Notes: a model not told the origin generated them from the sequence alone. 64,000 nt of DNA from JANNSX01 sp963741525 (GCA_963741525.1 CAVUIW010000016.1:248001-312000); one strand, 5' to 3'. Counted from the first letter of the stretch, positions 23,007-33,021 are shown. A program made the numbers and translations.

Positions 23007-23814
23007 CTAAGCCACCCGCCCGAACGCCCCCATCCGCACGGCGTCCGAGAACATCATGCCTGGCTGCCGGTCGTAGGAGAACAGCGCGATGAAGCGATGG
23101 CGCCGGCCCTCGACGGGGCTGACGCGATGCAGCGCCCGCTCGCCACGGAAGACCGACAGCGTGCCTTCCTAGAGCGGCGGTCGTTTCACCTCTGGATCGC
23201 TGCCGCCGAGTCGCGCTCGCCACGACGTCATGCTCGATGCCGCGCTCGCCCCGCGCACCCGGTCTCACCTCGAACCGGCCGCCCTTCTCCGGTGCCTGCA
23301 ACAACAGACTGACGACGAAGTCGTTGGAATCGAAATGCCAGCCGTGCTGATCGCCCTCGCGCATCACCGTCACATTGCAGGCGGCAAGCGGATCGGCGGT
23401 GCAGTAGAGCTTCTCGCCAACCAGCGCGCCGACGAAGCGCGTCAGCGGCTGCCATTGGAAAAGCCCGCGAAGCGCGCCCTCCTCGGGCAGGAGGTCGGTC
23501 GCGATCACCCACTGGCAGAAAGGCGACGCCTTCAAAGCCGGATGACCTTCCGGCGGCCGATCCTGCGTCTCGTCGCGATAGACGTTGAAGGCGATGTCGC
23601 GGCGGTGGGCGCGCGGCAGGGCCGCCTCGGCCTCCGCGGTCATCGCCCGGCAAATCTCGGGTTTCAGGAACCCCGGCAGCAGGGCAAGGCCATCGCGATC
23701 GAAGCTGTCGCGCGCCGCGGCAACAGTCTTGGCAAAGGCCGGCGCCTCCGGATCGGCAATGGGATAGCGGCCGGTATCGATCAGTTTGGCCGGGTCGAGC
23801 GCCGCAACCATCAT
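23007..23814 (-). pseudogene. HalD/BesD-family Fe(II)/2OG oxygenase, broken
   Basis: From ATG 23814 (AAGGAG upstream) the protein reads LIDTGRYPIADPEAPAFAKT to WHFDSNDFVVSLLLQAPEKGG (HxD iron ligands), but then needs a one-base shift near 23211 to continue LGGSDPEVKRPPL, followed by an in-frame TAG at 23169-23171, before EGTLSVFRGERALHRVSPVE (distal His) and LFSYDRQPGMMFSDAVRMG to 23007. The intact paralogue at 25095-25925 shows the expected continuous reading. Two independent lesions argue for a true pseudogene rather than a sequencing error. Confidence 0.8.
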
Positions 23815-23967
23815 CGCCTGCTCCTTCGATCGTATCGCGCAGAGGTGCCTTCCAATCGAGCTTACCACTGTTGCGGTATGCGAAAAGGCCGGGCATTGCC
23901 TACACGCTTTCCCGATGCCAACTTTCCACCGGCGAACCCGAACCAGCAAACCCCAGGACCTTCCACC

Positions 23968-24982
23968 GTGACCGAGACCCGCACACTGACCATCGCCGAG
24001 ATCGAGCGCCTGACGAGGGCCGCGCTCCTCGCACACGGTGCCTCGGAAAATGGTGCCGAGAGCATCGCCCGCGCCGTGGCCCTAGCCGAGGCAAGTGGCA
24101 ATGCCGTCTGCGGACTGTTCTATGTCGTGAAGTTCTGCGAGCAGCTGAAGGCCGGTGCGGTCGATGGCCGGATCGAAGCCCACAGAAATCGCGACCGGAC
24201 AAGACGGCCGGCTTCTCGTCGACGTCCGCCATGGCTTCGCGCATACGGCTTTCGACCGCTACCTGCCGGAGCTTATCGAGGCGGCGGAGAAGCTCGGCGT
24301 GGCGACGCTCGCTTTCCGCCACTCCTACAACGCGCTCGACCTCGGCCAGTTCGCCGAGTGCATCGCGGAGGCCGGGCTCATCGGCATCGCGATTTCGAAC
24401 TCGCCGGCAACCGTCGCGCATCCCGGTATGACAAAGAAACTCTTCGGCACGAACCCGTTCGCCTATGCGGTGCCGGGGCCGAAGGGCACACCCGCACTCG
24501 TCGTCGACATGAGCACGAGCGCGGTGACGAAGACGGCGGTTATCCTCAAGGCGGAGGCCGGCGAGGCCCTGGCGCAGGGCGTCGCGCTCGATGCGGCGGG
24601 AAAGCCGACCATCGATGCGACGGCCGCCCTCGACGGGGCGATCCTTGCCTTCGGCGGACACAAGGGCGCGGCCATCAGCCTGCTGGTCGAGTTGCTCGGT
24701 GCGGTGCTCACCGGCTCGAGCCTCTCGAAAGATGCTGGATTGTTCGCGGGATCGAGCGGCAAGACGCCGGATGTGGGCCAAGTGTTCATTGCGCTCGATC
24801 CGGGCGGGCCGTCCGGCGAAGGGTTTGATGCGCGGATGGCGGCTCTCGGTCGCGCCATCGCGGAAGCCGGCGGCCGGTTGCCCGGCGAGCGGCGCCTGGC
24901 GCGACGCGCGGAGGCGGTACGCGAAGGTGTGATGGTGAGGGCGGAGTTGGTCGCGGAGGTCGAGGCGTTGGGGCGGAGCTAA
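23968..24982 (+). pseudogene. Malate/L-lactate dehydrogenase family (Ldh) gene, frameshifted
   Basis: Start GTG 23968 gives TETRTLTIAEIERLTRAALL through VVKFCEQLKAGAVDGRI; the frame must change by one base near 24170 to continue TEIATGQDGRLLVDVRHGFA and the rest (NSPATVAHPG, FGTNPFAYAVPG, LDAAGKPTIDATAAL, FGGHKGAAISLLVELLGAVL) to 24982. These are hallmarks of the NAD(P)-dependent Ldh/YlbC/DlgD family. Everything except one indel is intact, so this could be an assembly error. It lies divergent from the broken oxygenase and upstream of its intact paralogue. Confidence 0.8.
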
Positions 24983-25094
24983 CTTATTCGACAGGAGCGG
25001 CTGGACCACCCGCTCATTCACCTGACCTATTCACTTCGGGCGAATGAAGGTAGAGGATGGCGATGCCAGCAAACGCGGAGAGGAAATCCCAGCG

Positions 25095-25925
25095 ATGAGT
25101 TTTGCAAACATCTCCGACATCGTCGATACGGGCCGCTACCCGCTCGATCGCATGGACAGCACCGCGACCGACGCCCTGCTCCGCGAAGGCCGCGCCGTGC
25201 TCGCGCGCGATGCCTTGTTCACGCTGCCCGGCTTCCTGCGGTCTGAAGCGATCGTCCACATGGCGACCGAGCTCGAGGCGCGCCTGCCCTGGGCAACGCG
25301 CTATGAATCGATGAGCGCCGCCTACCCCAGAGACGGAACCCAATGGCCGTCCGGCCATCCGCGCGCGGCGGCTCATCCCTTCCGCTACCATCAAGTTCTC
25401 AACTACCAGATTCCGAACAATTCCCCCCTGCGCAAGGTCTTCTGCTGGGAGCCTTTGCGCGAGTTCCTGCGCGAGCTGATGGGCTACGAGACGTTCCATC
25501 GCAGCGAGTGCCCCCACCTTGCCCTGACCTCCAAGCTCGCCGGCGAAGGCGATACCGACGGCTGGCATTTCGACGGTAATGACGTCGTGTTCTCGGTCCT
25601 GTTGCGCGAGCCCGAGGAGGGTGGCTTGTTCGAGTACGCACCCAACATTCGCTCCGATACCGAGCAGAACTACGACGCGGTCGCCGACGTGTTCGCGGGC
25701 AATCGGGATCGCGTGCGCGTTGCCAAGTTGTCGGTCGGCGATCTGAACGTGTTCCAGGGGAACCAGACAATTCACCGCGTCAGCCCCGTCAAGGGCAATC
25801 GCAAGCGAATCGTCGGACTGTTCAGCTACGATCGCCAGCCCGGCACCAATTTCGGCGAGGCCTACATCTCCGAGCTCCGCCGCCGGACACCGGGAATCGT
25901 GCCGCTCGGCGTGGCTGCGGAGTAG
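25095..25925 (+). CDS. HalD/BesD-family Fe(II)/2-oxoglutarate oxygenase
   Basis: 276-residue member of the family containing the amino-acid halogenases HalD/BesD. Iron ligands are in WHFDGND (His-x-Asp) and the distal His in QTIHRVSPV, with Arg of NRKRIVGLFSYD for 2-oxoglutarate. True halogenases replace the Asp with Gly or Ala; Asp is kept here, so hydroxylation of an amino acid or small molecule is more likely than chlorination. ATG 25095 follows GAGAGGAAA. It lies just downstream of an Ldh-family gene and close to a broken paralogue, suggesting a small catabolic or biosynthetic cluster. Confidence 0.85.
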   Translation: MSFANISDIVDTGRYPLDRMDSTATDALLREGRAVLARDALFTLPGFLRSEAIVHMATELEARLPWATRYESMSAAYPRDGTQWPSGHPRAAAHPFRYHQVLNYQIPNNSPLRKVFCWEPLREFLRELMGYETFHRSECPHLALTSKLAGEGDTDGWHFDGNDVVFSVLLREPEEGGLFEYAPNIRSDTEQNYDAVADVFAGNRDRVRVAKLSVGDLNVFQGNQTIHRVSPVKGNRKRIVGLFSYDRQPGTNFGEAYISELRRRTPGIVPLGVAAE

Positions 25926-25962
25926 CTGGGACCGGGGCGGCGCGTGCGTTAGCCGGACCGGC

Positions 25963-26374
25963 CTACCACCCTCCGTCCTCCGACGCGCTTACCACCAACC
26001 CAACCTCACCCACCTGCTGCCACATCATCGCACCCTCGCCACCGAGCAGCCACTGGAAACTGCTTGGCGGCGCTTCGAGAAGCGGCTCGACGAGCGGCGA
26101 TGCATCATCGAAGGCATCGCGCGTGGCAATCCACTCGAAGCTCCGGCCATCGGCGGGGAGGCGGATGCCGAGGTTGCGTGGTCCGGCGGACAACGTCAGC
26201 GTTGCGTTGACGGGCACGAAGCCGGCGAGCGAAGCGAGCGCAATCGAGGCGGCTTGACCATTCGCCAGTGTGACCAACGCCGCGTGAAGAGCCGTCAGCG
26301 CGGTGCACGATAGTTCCGTAAATGCGGACGAGCGGCGTGTCTTCCGCCCCATCCGGGATGAACTCAATTTTCAT
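25963..26374 (-). pseudogene. Hypothetical protein gene, frameshifted
   Basis: ATG 26374 reads MKIEFIPDGAEDTPLVRIYG; a different frame then carries LTALHAALVTLANGQAASIA, LTLSAGPRNLGIRLPADGRS and SFQWLLGGEGAMMWQQ to the stop at 25963. Joining them needs one indel near 26310-26335 and yields about 135 residues. I do not recognise the family. It is downstream of the GNAT gene, which is itself frameshifted. Confidence 0.5.
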
Positions 26375-26888
26375 TCGTCGGTCACCAATCACATACATCG
26401 ATTCCATGATCGTCTGTCCGTCCCACTCGAACACTTCGCGCTCGCCGATGAGGCGCGCGTCGTGGCGCTCGTAGAAGCGGCGGCCGCGATAATTTCCGCT
26501 GAGCACGCAGAGTCCCATCGGGAGTGCATCGTGGCGCCTGGCCTCGCCGGAAACAAATTGGAGTGCTGCCGCACCGATGCCCCGACCCCGGCAGGCCGCT
26601 TCGATGTAGAGCGTCGTCAAGCTCGCTCCGCGTTCCCGGGACCGATGAATCGAGGTCGAGGCGCGCGACGCCGATATCCTCGCCATCTTCCGAGATGATC
26701 CACGTCCGAGCAGAAGGTACCGCGATCAGCGCGCGCCAAGCCCCGGCATCGTGATGCGGATTGCGATCAAGCCCATCCAGCAGCGCCGCCGGCAGAAATC
26801 CCGCAGTGCTGTCCCGCCAGCCAGCAACGACGAGGCGGCTCGCCAGCGGGGCATCGTCAAGTGTCGCTGTTCGCAATGTCGGTTGCAT
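26375..26888 (-). pseudogene. GNAT-family N-acetyltransferase gene, frameshifted
   Basis: ATG 26888 gives MQPTLRTATLDDAPLASRLV to EDIGVARLDLDSS, then the acetyl-CoA binding part SLTTLYIEAACRGRGIGAAA and GNYRGRRFYERHDARLIGER is in another frame; one indel near 26620-26650 joins them. RGRGIGAA is the diagnostic pyrophosphate-binding motif. The downstream frame runs on without a stop into the next gene. It lies 23 bases after the EamA transporter gene, same strand, so probably a three-gene operon. Confidence 0.7.
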
Positions 26889-26911
26889 CCCCTGCGGTCC
26901 GCTTGCAGTCC

Positions 26912-27841
26912 TCACCCCAAGCATACCACCTCGCCGATACATCCGCTGCCGAACAGCACGGCGGTGCCGGCAACTGCCACCATCGCGCCGACCCACGCCT
27001 GCCAGGGCGGTGCGACGCCGGTGCGCGCCCACACCATCGGCAACACGGCGACCGGCGTCATGGCGCTCAGGGTCGAGACGATGCCGACCTCGCCTTCGGT
27101 CAGCGCCGCCATCAGCATGGTCATGCCGACGCCCATGCCGATCGCCGTGCCGATCAGGATGAGCGTCAGCGACCGGACATCGGCGCGGCCATGCATCGTC
27201 GCGCGGTGGAACGGGAACACCAGCATCGCCCAGAGAAAGACGACGCCGACAAAGGCACGCACCGTCATGGCGGCGAAGGGCTCGGCGTCGGCCATTGCAA
27301 CCTTGGCCGCCACATTGCCGAGGCCCTGGCCGAGCGCCGCCGTCATGGCGAAGCCGACGCCGGCCCAGGGAATGATGCGACCAGCGGGCGAAGCTGCTCC
27401 CCGTCCACGCTCCATCGGCCGCCGCTCGCCGAACATCACGGCAAGTGAGATGCCGGCGAGGATCAGCGCCACCGCGATGATCTCCTTCACCGAGAACCGC
27501 TCGCCGAACAGCAGAAATCCCGCGAAGGCCGCGATCGGCGCGTTGAGGGAAAAAATCAGCAGCGCGTTGCTGGCGCCGATCGTGAAGATACCGGCATAGT
27601 AGGCCGGCCCCGCGACGACCATGGCGAAGAAACCAGAAGTCGCGAGGTAGATCGCATTCTCGGGCGTGATCGTCACCCACCCGCCGACAACGGCCGCGGC
27701 GGTGCCGGTCATCAGCGTGGCGATGACGAAGCTCCAGCGCACGACGGAGGTCGGATCGAGCCGGCCCTTCAGCTCGCCCATGAACATCGAGCCGAGCGCC
27801 AGCGCGATCGCCGCCCCCAGAGCCAGAAGCTCGGATTGCAT
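26912..27841 (-). CDS. EamA/DMT-family transporter
   Basis: 309-residue inner-membrane protein with ten predicted membrane segments in two EamA repeats (first about 5-135, second about 160-300). The family exports metabolites and amino acids; substrate not predictable. ATG 27841 is chosen for GGGGAGT three bases upstream; the start at 27883 would add a charged stretch. Head of a presumed operon with the GNAT gene and a hypothetical gene, both frameshifted. Confidence 0.85.
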   Translation of the reverse strand: MQSELLALGAAIALALGSMFMGELKGRLDPTSVVRWSFVIATLMTGTAAAVVGGWVTITPENAIYLATSGFFAMVVAGPAYYAGIFTIGASNALLIFSLNAPIAAFAGFLLFGERFSVKEIIAVALILAGISLAVMFGERRPMERGRGAASPAGRIIPWAGVGFAMTAALGQGLGNVAAKVAMADAEPFAAMTVRAFVGVVFLWAMLVFPFHRATMHGRADVRSLTLILIGTAIGMGVGMTMLMAALTEGEVGIVSTLSAMTPVAVLPMVWARTGVAPPWQAWVGAMVAVAGTAVLFGSGCIGEVVCLG

Positions 27842-28012
27842 TGGACTCCCCGCAACGGCGCCCTGCCGCGCCCGCCCGACCATGACCGTGTACCGCGCCC
27901 CAAGGCAAGGCTCGCGGCCGCGCGTCAGATCTGCAGGGCGGCGATGCCGAGGTGCCCTATGAAAACGGAGGCATGGCGACTAGGCTCCGGCTCTCGACAG
28001 AGGGAGCCGCCC

Positions 28013-29329
28013 GTGCCGACCATCCATAAATTTCCGCAGGAAGATCAGACCAATGGCTGGACGCGCACGATTGCGCCGCGCACGCCGTCGCCTCAACTCA
28101 AGGGCGAAATCACGGCCGATCTCCTGATCATCGGCGCGGGCTATGCCGGCATGGGCGCGGCCTGGACCTACGCGAGGAAACGCCCGAACGATCGCATCGT
28201 GATGCTGGACGCGCAGGTGGCCGGCCAGGGAGCTTCGGGCCGGAACTCTGGCTTCGTGCTGGGTCTCAAGCACGCCACCGACGGCAACGAGGTGACCGAC
28301 CCAGAGCCGCTGAAGCGCCTCCACCGCATCTCGCAGGGCGCGACGCAGTTCCTCGACGAGATCGTGACCACCCACCAGATTCGCTGCGACTGGCGCAAGG
28401 ATGGGATGTACATGGTCGCGCGCGGGCCAGAGGGATTGCGCCGCATCGGCATCCTGCAGCGCGAGTTCGAGCGCATCGGCGAGCCCTGCAGCGTGCTCGA
28501 CCGGAAAGCGGCCGAGCGCGAGACCGGCACCGCGCATTACCGCGCCATGCTGTTCTCGCCCAACTGCATCCTGATGCAGCCGGGCAAACTCATCTACGGC
28601 TTGGCCGATCATTTGCCTGAGAACGTCACGCTGCATGAGCAGACCCGCGTTACCCGCATCGACTACGGGCCGAAGGTGACCGCGCATGCCGATGGCGGAA
28701 GCGTCACCGCGCCGAAGCTGATCCTCGCGACCAACGGTTTCACACCGGAGTTCGGTTACTTCGAGAAGCGCATTTTCCCTGTGCGGCTCTTTGCAAGTCT
28801 GACGCGGCAATTGACCGAGTCAGAGCGCCGGGAGTTCGGCGTCAAAGGCTGGGGCATCCTGCCGATCGTGCACACCTCGAGCCCGACCATGCGCTACACC
28901 GAGGATCATCGCATCCTGATGCGAGCCGGCATCGGCCTTGGCATCGACCACGATCCGGTAGTGGCGAAGCAGGGCGCCGCGCGACGCTATCACGAGCGCC
29001 TTTTCCGCGACCGCTTCCCGGTGCTGCCGGATGTGACGTTCGAATACACCTGGACGGGTTTCGTCTGCTCCTCGCGCAATCGGGCGCACGGGCTGGCGCA
29101 GGTCGCGGATAATGTCTTCACCGCCGTCTGCGAGAACGGAGTAGGCGCGACGAAGTCGGTCGTCTCTGGCATCGCGGCGGCCGACATGGCGATGGGTGTC
29201 GACAATCCGCTCGGCGCCGACTTGAAGGCCTTCGGCACACCCGAGCCCGTCCCGCCGTCGCCCTTCTTCGAGATCGGCGCGTCGGCGAAGTTCCTCTACG
29301 AGGATTGGCGGGATCGGGTGGAGTGTTGA
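28013..29329 (+). CDS. FAD-dependent oxidoreductase (DAO family)
   Basis: 438-residue flavoprotein of the D-amino-acid-oxidase/glycine-oxidase superfamily. The FAD loop LLIIGAGYAGMGAAW lies at about residues 36-50, with GASGRNSGFVLG behind it, a motif of the gamma-glutamylputrescine/amine oxidase-like group. GTG 28013 is chosen since GAGGGAG lies six bases upstream; ATG 27960 lacks a ribosome site. It is divergent from the EamA operon. Substrate likely an amine or amino acid (inference). Confidence 0.8.
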   Translation: MPTIHKFPQEDQTNGWTRTIAPRTPSPQLKGEITADLLIIGAGYAGMGAAWTYARKRPNDRIVMLDAQVAGQGASGRNSGFVLGLKHATDGNEVTDPEPLKRLHRISQGATQFLDEIVTTHQIRCDWRKDGMYMVARGPEGLRRIGILQREFERIGEPCSVLDRKAAERETGTAHYRAMLFSPNCILMQPGKLIYGLADHLPENVTLHEQTRVTRIDYGPKVTAHADGGSVTAPKLILATNGFTPEFGYFEKRIFPVRLFASLTRQLTESERREFGVKGWGILPIVHTSSPTMRYTEDHRILMRAGIGLGIDHDPVVAKQGAARRYHERLFRDRFPVLPDVTFEYTWTGFVCSSRNRAHGLAQVADNVFTAVCENGVGATKSVVSGIAAADMAMGVDNPLGADLKAFGTPEPVPPSPFFEIGASAKFLYEDWRDRVEC

Positions 29330-29420
29330 CGGGAGCTGACGATCCTATCAGCGAACAAGTGGCCGGGCATCGTGGCGAAACACATGCGAGCGTCACTCGC
29401 GCCACCCAAAGGTTTATGTC

Positions 29421-29466
29421 ATGCCAGCGTCATGGCGTAGCCATGCTCCGCATGGACGACTGGCAT
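29421..29466. repeat. Intergenic inverted repeat
   Basis: ATGCCAG...GTCATGG and CCATG...GGAC...CTGGCAT pair to form an imperfect hairpin between the FAD oxidoreductase and the acyl-CoA synthetase genes. The remaining 29330-29645 shows no gene; it may be the 3' terminator of the upstream gene. Confidence 0.45.
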
Positions 29467-29645
29467 CCATCCAAGCTGCGGATTTGCTCGATCTGGCCGA
29501 TCGGAGAGTGCGAAGTCTTGAGAGATGGCCGGAATGATGGAAACAGGGGCGTCACCGGCATTGGCAAGCGTCGAAACTCTGGGACTGTGGCACGGGCCCT
29601 TGGAAGGCTTGCCAAGCCCAACCCTAGCTCGGCTATCCTCGGCCG

Positions 29646-31787
29646 ATGCCACAGTCGCTCGCCATGACCTCAACTCCTAACCTCACCCCCCTCCTCCGCC
29701 CGCGCTCGATCGCGCTCGTCGGCGCGTCGGCGAAGCCGGACACGAACGGGCTGGCGCTGGTTCAGATGGCGCGGATCGATGGGTTCGCTGGCCAAGTCTT
29801 TCCCGTCAATCCGGGCTACGGCGAGATCGAGGGGCTGACGTGCTATCCTGACCTCGAAAGCCTGCCGGAAGCCCCCGAGCACGTCGTTCTCTCGATCGCC
29901 AATGCGAAGCTCGAGGCGGGTTTCGATTCCGCGAAGGCGGCGGGTGCCAAGGCGGTGACGATCTTCGCCTCCGGCCATCTCGATGACGACGATGAGCCGA
30001 GACTGGTCGAGAGACTTCGTGCGAAGGCGGTCGCTGCCGGCATCGCGCTGTGCGGGCCCAACTGCATGGGCTTCTACGTGCCGCCCATCGGCCTGCGCGT
30101 CGCCTCCTTTCCTTCCCCGCCAGGATTGCGGCGCGGCGGCATCGCCTGGCTCGCGCAATCGGGCTCGGCCTTCTCCGCGCTCTGCCACAACGACCGGCGG
30201 CTCGGCTTCTCGCTGTGCGTCTCGACGGGCGCGGAAAGCGTCGTAACGGTCGCCGACTACATGAGCTGGGCGATCGCCTCGGGCGAGACACGGGTTGTCG
30301 GGCTGTTCCTGGAGAGCATCCGAGCGCCCGAGCGGTTCAAGGCCGCGCTCGAGTTGGCGGCGGAGAAGAACATCCCGGTCGTTGCGCTGAAGGTCGGACG
30401 CACCGCGGCCAGCGCCGCCATGGCACAAACGCATACGGGCGCGCTCGCCGGCAACGACGCGGCCTATCGCGCGCTGTTCCGCAGCTACGGTGTGCATCAG
30501 GTCGACGACCTCGACGAGATGGCAGCCGTTCTGGCGCTTTTCGATACGCCCAAGCGCATCGGCCAGGGCGGGCTGGCGACGCTCCACGATTCCGGCGGCG
30601 AGCGCGAGATGATCGTCGATCTGGCCCTGCGGCATGCCGTGCCGTTCGGCCGGATCTCGCCGGCAACGACGGCCAAGCTCGCCGCCGAGCTTGATCCGGG
30701 GCTGCACGCCGAGAACCCCCTCGATGCCTGGGGTACGGCGCGGGATTTTTCGAACCGTTTCCAACGATGCATTGTGGCACTCAGCCAAGATCCCGACGTC
30801 GCCGTGACGATCTTCAATTCGGATGTGCGGGGCGACTATTGGTACTCGGCCGGCGTGACCGAGGCCGTGATCGGTGCGGCGGCCGAGACGACAAAGCCCG
30901 TCGCGATCGCGTCGAACACGTTTCTTACCGATGATCAGAAGCTCGCCGCGCGGCTCGCCGACACGGGCATTCCACTGCTCAAGGGCACGCAGCCGATGCT
31001 TCGCGCCGTGCGTGCGCTGTTCGCACAGCGCGACAGCAAGCGCCGTGAGCCGCCGGCGATCTCGTTCGATGACACCATCGTCGCGCGATGGCGCAAGCGG
31101 CTTCGCTCTGGACGTCCGAGCGAGTTCGATGCCCTCGACATGCTGGCGGACTTCGGTCTTGCCGTGCCGCGACGGCGGATTGTTGCATCGGCCGACGACG
31201 CGATATCCGTCCGACGCGAGATCGGCACACCGGTCGCCCTCAAGACCGCCGAGGATCACGCGCACAAGACGGAGGTCGGCGGCGTGAAACTCAATCTCGG
31301 CGATGAAACCACAGTTCGCGCGGCCTATGCCGATCTCAGCCTACGCCTCGGCCCGCGTGTGCTCGTTGCCGAAATGGCGCCGAAGGGCGTCGAAATCGGC
31401 GTGGGTGCTTTCGTCGACCCGGGCTTCGGCCCTGTCATCATGCTGTCCGCCGGCGGCACGCTCATCGAGGTGATGGCCGATGCGGCGGTGGCGCTGGCGC
31501 CGGTCTCCGAGAACGAGGCTCGCGCGATGCTGTCCGAATTGAAGATCGCACCGCTCCTCGACGGCGTGCGCGGCGCGCCTCCCGCCGACACGGCCGCGCT
31601 TTCGCGCTGGATCGCCCGCTTCTCCGCGATGGTCGCGGAAGTTGCAGAAGACCTCACCGAAATCGACGTCAACCCAGTCATCGCCGCGCCCTCGGGCGCC
31701 ATGGCGGTCGACTGTCTCGTCATACCTAGAGCATTTTCCGACGAAGTGGTTTCCCGGTTCGTCGAAGAAAATGCGACAAGCCAATGA
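29646..31787 (+). CDS. NDP-forming acyl-CoA synthetase (Acs/Acd type)
   Basis: 713-residue ligase of the acetyl-CoA synthetase (ADP-forming)/Pat-like superfamily. Domains in order: CoA-binding (SIALVGASAKPDTNG, residues 21-35), succinyl-CoA-synthetase-like domain (GLATLHDSGGEREM), and an ATP-grasp-like region (PVALKTAEDHAHKTEVGGVK). It converts an organic acid plus CoA to the acyl-CoA with ADP/ATP. The start may be ATG 29646 or 29664. The last 20 or so residues (RAFSDEVVSRFVEENA) are encoded by a family C palindromic repeat, an acquired C-terminal extension. An acyl-CoA dehydrogenase gene follows. Confidence 0.85.
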   Translation: MPQSLAMTSTPNLTPLLRPRSIALVGASAKPDTNGLALVQMARIDGFAGQVFPVNPGYGEIEGLTCYPDLESLPEAPEHVVLSIANAKLEAGFDSAKAAGAKAVTIFASGHLDDDDEPRLVERLRAKAVAAGIALCGPNCMGFYVPPIGLRVASFPSPPGLRRGGIAWLAQSGSAFSALCHNDRRLGFSLCVSTGAESVVTVADYMSWAIASGETRVVGLFLESIRAPERFKAALELAAEKNIPVVALKVGRTAASAAMAQTHTGALAGNDAAYRALFRSYGVHQVDDLDEMAAVLALFDTPKRIGQGGLATLHDSGGEREMIVDLALRHAVPFGRISPATTAKLAAELDPGLHAENPLDAWGTARDFSNRFQRCIVALSQDPDVAVTIFNSDVRGDYWYSAGVTEAVIGAAAETTKPVAIASNTFLTDDQKLAARLADTGIPLLKGTQPMLRAVRALFAQRDSKRREPPAISFDDTIVARWRKRLRSGRPSEFDALDMLADFGLAVPRRRIVASADDAISVRREIGTPVALKTAEDHAHKTEVGGVKLNLGDETTVRAAYADLSLRLGPRVLVAEMAPKGVEIGVGAFVDPGFGPVIMLSAGGTLIEVMADAAVALAPVSENEARAMLSELKIAPLLDGVRGAPPADTAALSRWIARFSAMVAEVAEDLTEIDVNPVIAAPSGAMAVDCLVIPRAFSDEVVSRFVEENATSQ
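31727..31775. repeat. Palindromic repeat family C, copy 2, inside a coding region
   Basis: TAGAGCATTTTCCGACGAAG, TGGTTTCCCGGTTCGTCGAA, GAAAATGCG. Same unit as 11792-11839; complementary ends GCATTTTC/GAAAATGC. It lies within the 3' end of the acyl-CoA synthetase ORF and supplies its C-terminal residues. Confidence 0.75.
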
Positions 31788-31791
31788 CATA

Positions 31792-31827
31792 GAGCGATTT
31801 CCGATTCCGTAGGATTGGAAATCGCTC
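31792..31827. repeat. Palindromic repeat family B, copy 1
   Basis: GAGCGATTTCC (31792-31802) and GGAAATCGCTC (31817-31827) form a perfect 11-bp stem around GATTCCGTAGGATT. Related to 53092-53134 (same GATTCCG loop). Sits between acyl-CoA synthetase and acyl-CoA dehydrogenase. Confidence 0.75.
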
Positions 31828-31848
31828 GAAACGGAAAGGATAAGTCCG

Positions 31849-33021
31849 ATGGATCTCTCACTCTCGAAACGCGAGAAGGAGCTGGCCGCCAAGGGGCGCG
31901 CCTTCGTCGAGGAGGTGCTGCAGCCGTTGGAGATCGTCGTCGAGGAGCATGGCGAGCTGCCGGTGGAGCGCCGCGCCGCCGTTCGCCAGGCCGTGCGCGA
32001 CTGGGGCTTTGCCGGCATCAATCATTCGAAGGAGCATGGTGGCCTCGGCCTCACGATGCTGGAGCAAACCGTCATCGAGGAGCAGATGGGTCGCCTGACG
32101 AACGGTCTGTGGACAGCGGTGTGGCGGCCGGCCGTGTGCCTGCGCTTCGGCACGCAAGAGCAAATCGACACCTACCTCAAGCCTTCCAACCACGGCGAGC
32201 GCCGCCCGTGCGTCGCCATCACCGAGCCCGATGCCGGCTCGGACGCGGCCGCAGGCAAAGCGACGGCGAAACTCGTCGGCAATCAGTGGAGCATTTCCGG
32301 CACGAAGTGGTTCGTCACCTCCTACAACGCCTCCGACTTCATCATCGTGCAGGCGAATGTCGATGGCGATCCCAAGCAGCCGACGCTTTTCCTCGTCGAC
32401 AAGCCGGTCGAGGGCATGACGCATGTGCGCAGCCCCAAATTCATGCACAACTACACCTTCGATCACGCCGAGCTGGTCTTCAAAGACGCGCGCATTCCGG
32501 CCGATCGCATCCTCGGCGAGGTTGGCCAGGGCTTCGAGCTGACGAAGGACTGGTTCGTCGAGGCGCGGCTGCAGATCGCTACGCACACGTTGGGTGCAGC
32601 GGAGCGGGCCTTCGACATCGCCAACGACTACGCGGCGAGCCGCGTGCAGTTCGGCCATCCGATCCGCGATTTCCAGGGCATCGAATTCATGCTTGCCGAC
32701 ATGGGTGTCGATATCTTCGCGGCGAAGTCGATGCTCTATCGCGTCGCTTCGGAAATCGATCACGGGCTCGACCGGAAGCTGATCCATGCCCGGGCGAGCG
32801 CGTTGAAACTCTTCTGCTCGGAGATGGCGGGGCGCGTCATCGACAAGGCGCTGCAGATTTTGGGCGGGCGCGGCTACATGCGCGAGAACCCGGTCGAGCG
32901 GCTCTACCGCGACATCCGCGTCGACCGCATCTGGGAAGGCACGTCGGAAATCCAGCGCGTCATCATCGCCGGCCAGATCAAGAAGCGCGGGACGGAGGTG
33001 TATACGGGCTGGCCGGGGTAG
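31849..33021 (+). CDS. Acyl-CoA dehydrogenase
   Basis: 390-residue FAD enzyme that introduces the alpha-beta double bond in acyl-CoA. Three-domain fold is visible: helical N-terminus, beta domain with CVAITEPDAGSDAAA and SGTKWFVTSYN, and C-terminal helical domain ending LQILGGRGYMRENPVERLYR and WEGTSEIQRVIIA, where the catalytic Glu sits in relatives. Ribosome site GGAAAGGA precedes ATG 31849. Location after the acyl-CoA synthetase suggests activation then oxidation of the same acid; substrate chain is unknown. Confidence 0.9.
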   Translation: MDLSLSKREKELAAKGRAFVEEVLQPLEIVVEEHGELPVERRAAVRQAVRDWGFAGINHSKEHGGLGLTMLEQTVIEEQMGRLTNGLWTAVWRPAVCLRFGTQEQIDTYLKPSNHGERRPCVAITEPDAGSDAAAGKATAKLVGNQWSISGTKWFVTSYNASDFIIVQANVDGDPKQPTLFLVDKPVEGMTHVRSPKFMHNYTFDHAELVFKDARIPADRILGEVGQGFELTKDWFVEARLQIATHTLGAAERAFDIANDYAASRVQFGHPIRDFQGIEFMLADMGVDIFAAKSMLYRVASEIDHGLDRKLIHARASALKLFCSEMAGRVIDKALQILGGRGYMRENPVERLYRDIRVDRIWEGTSEIQRVIIAGQIKKRGTEVYTGWPG

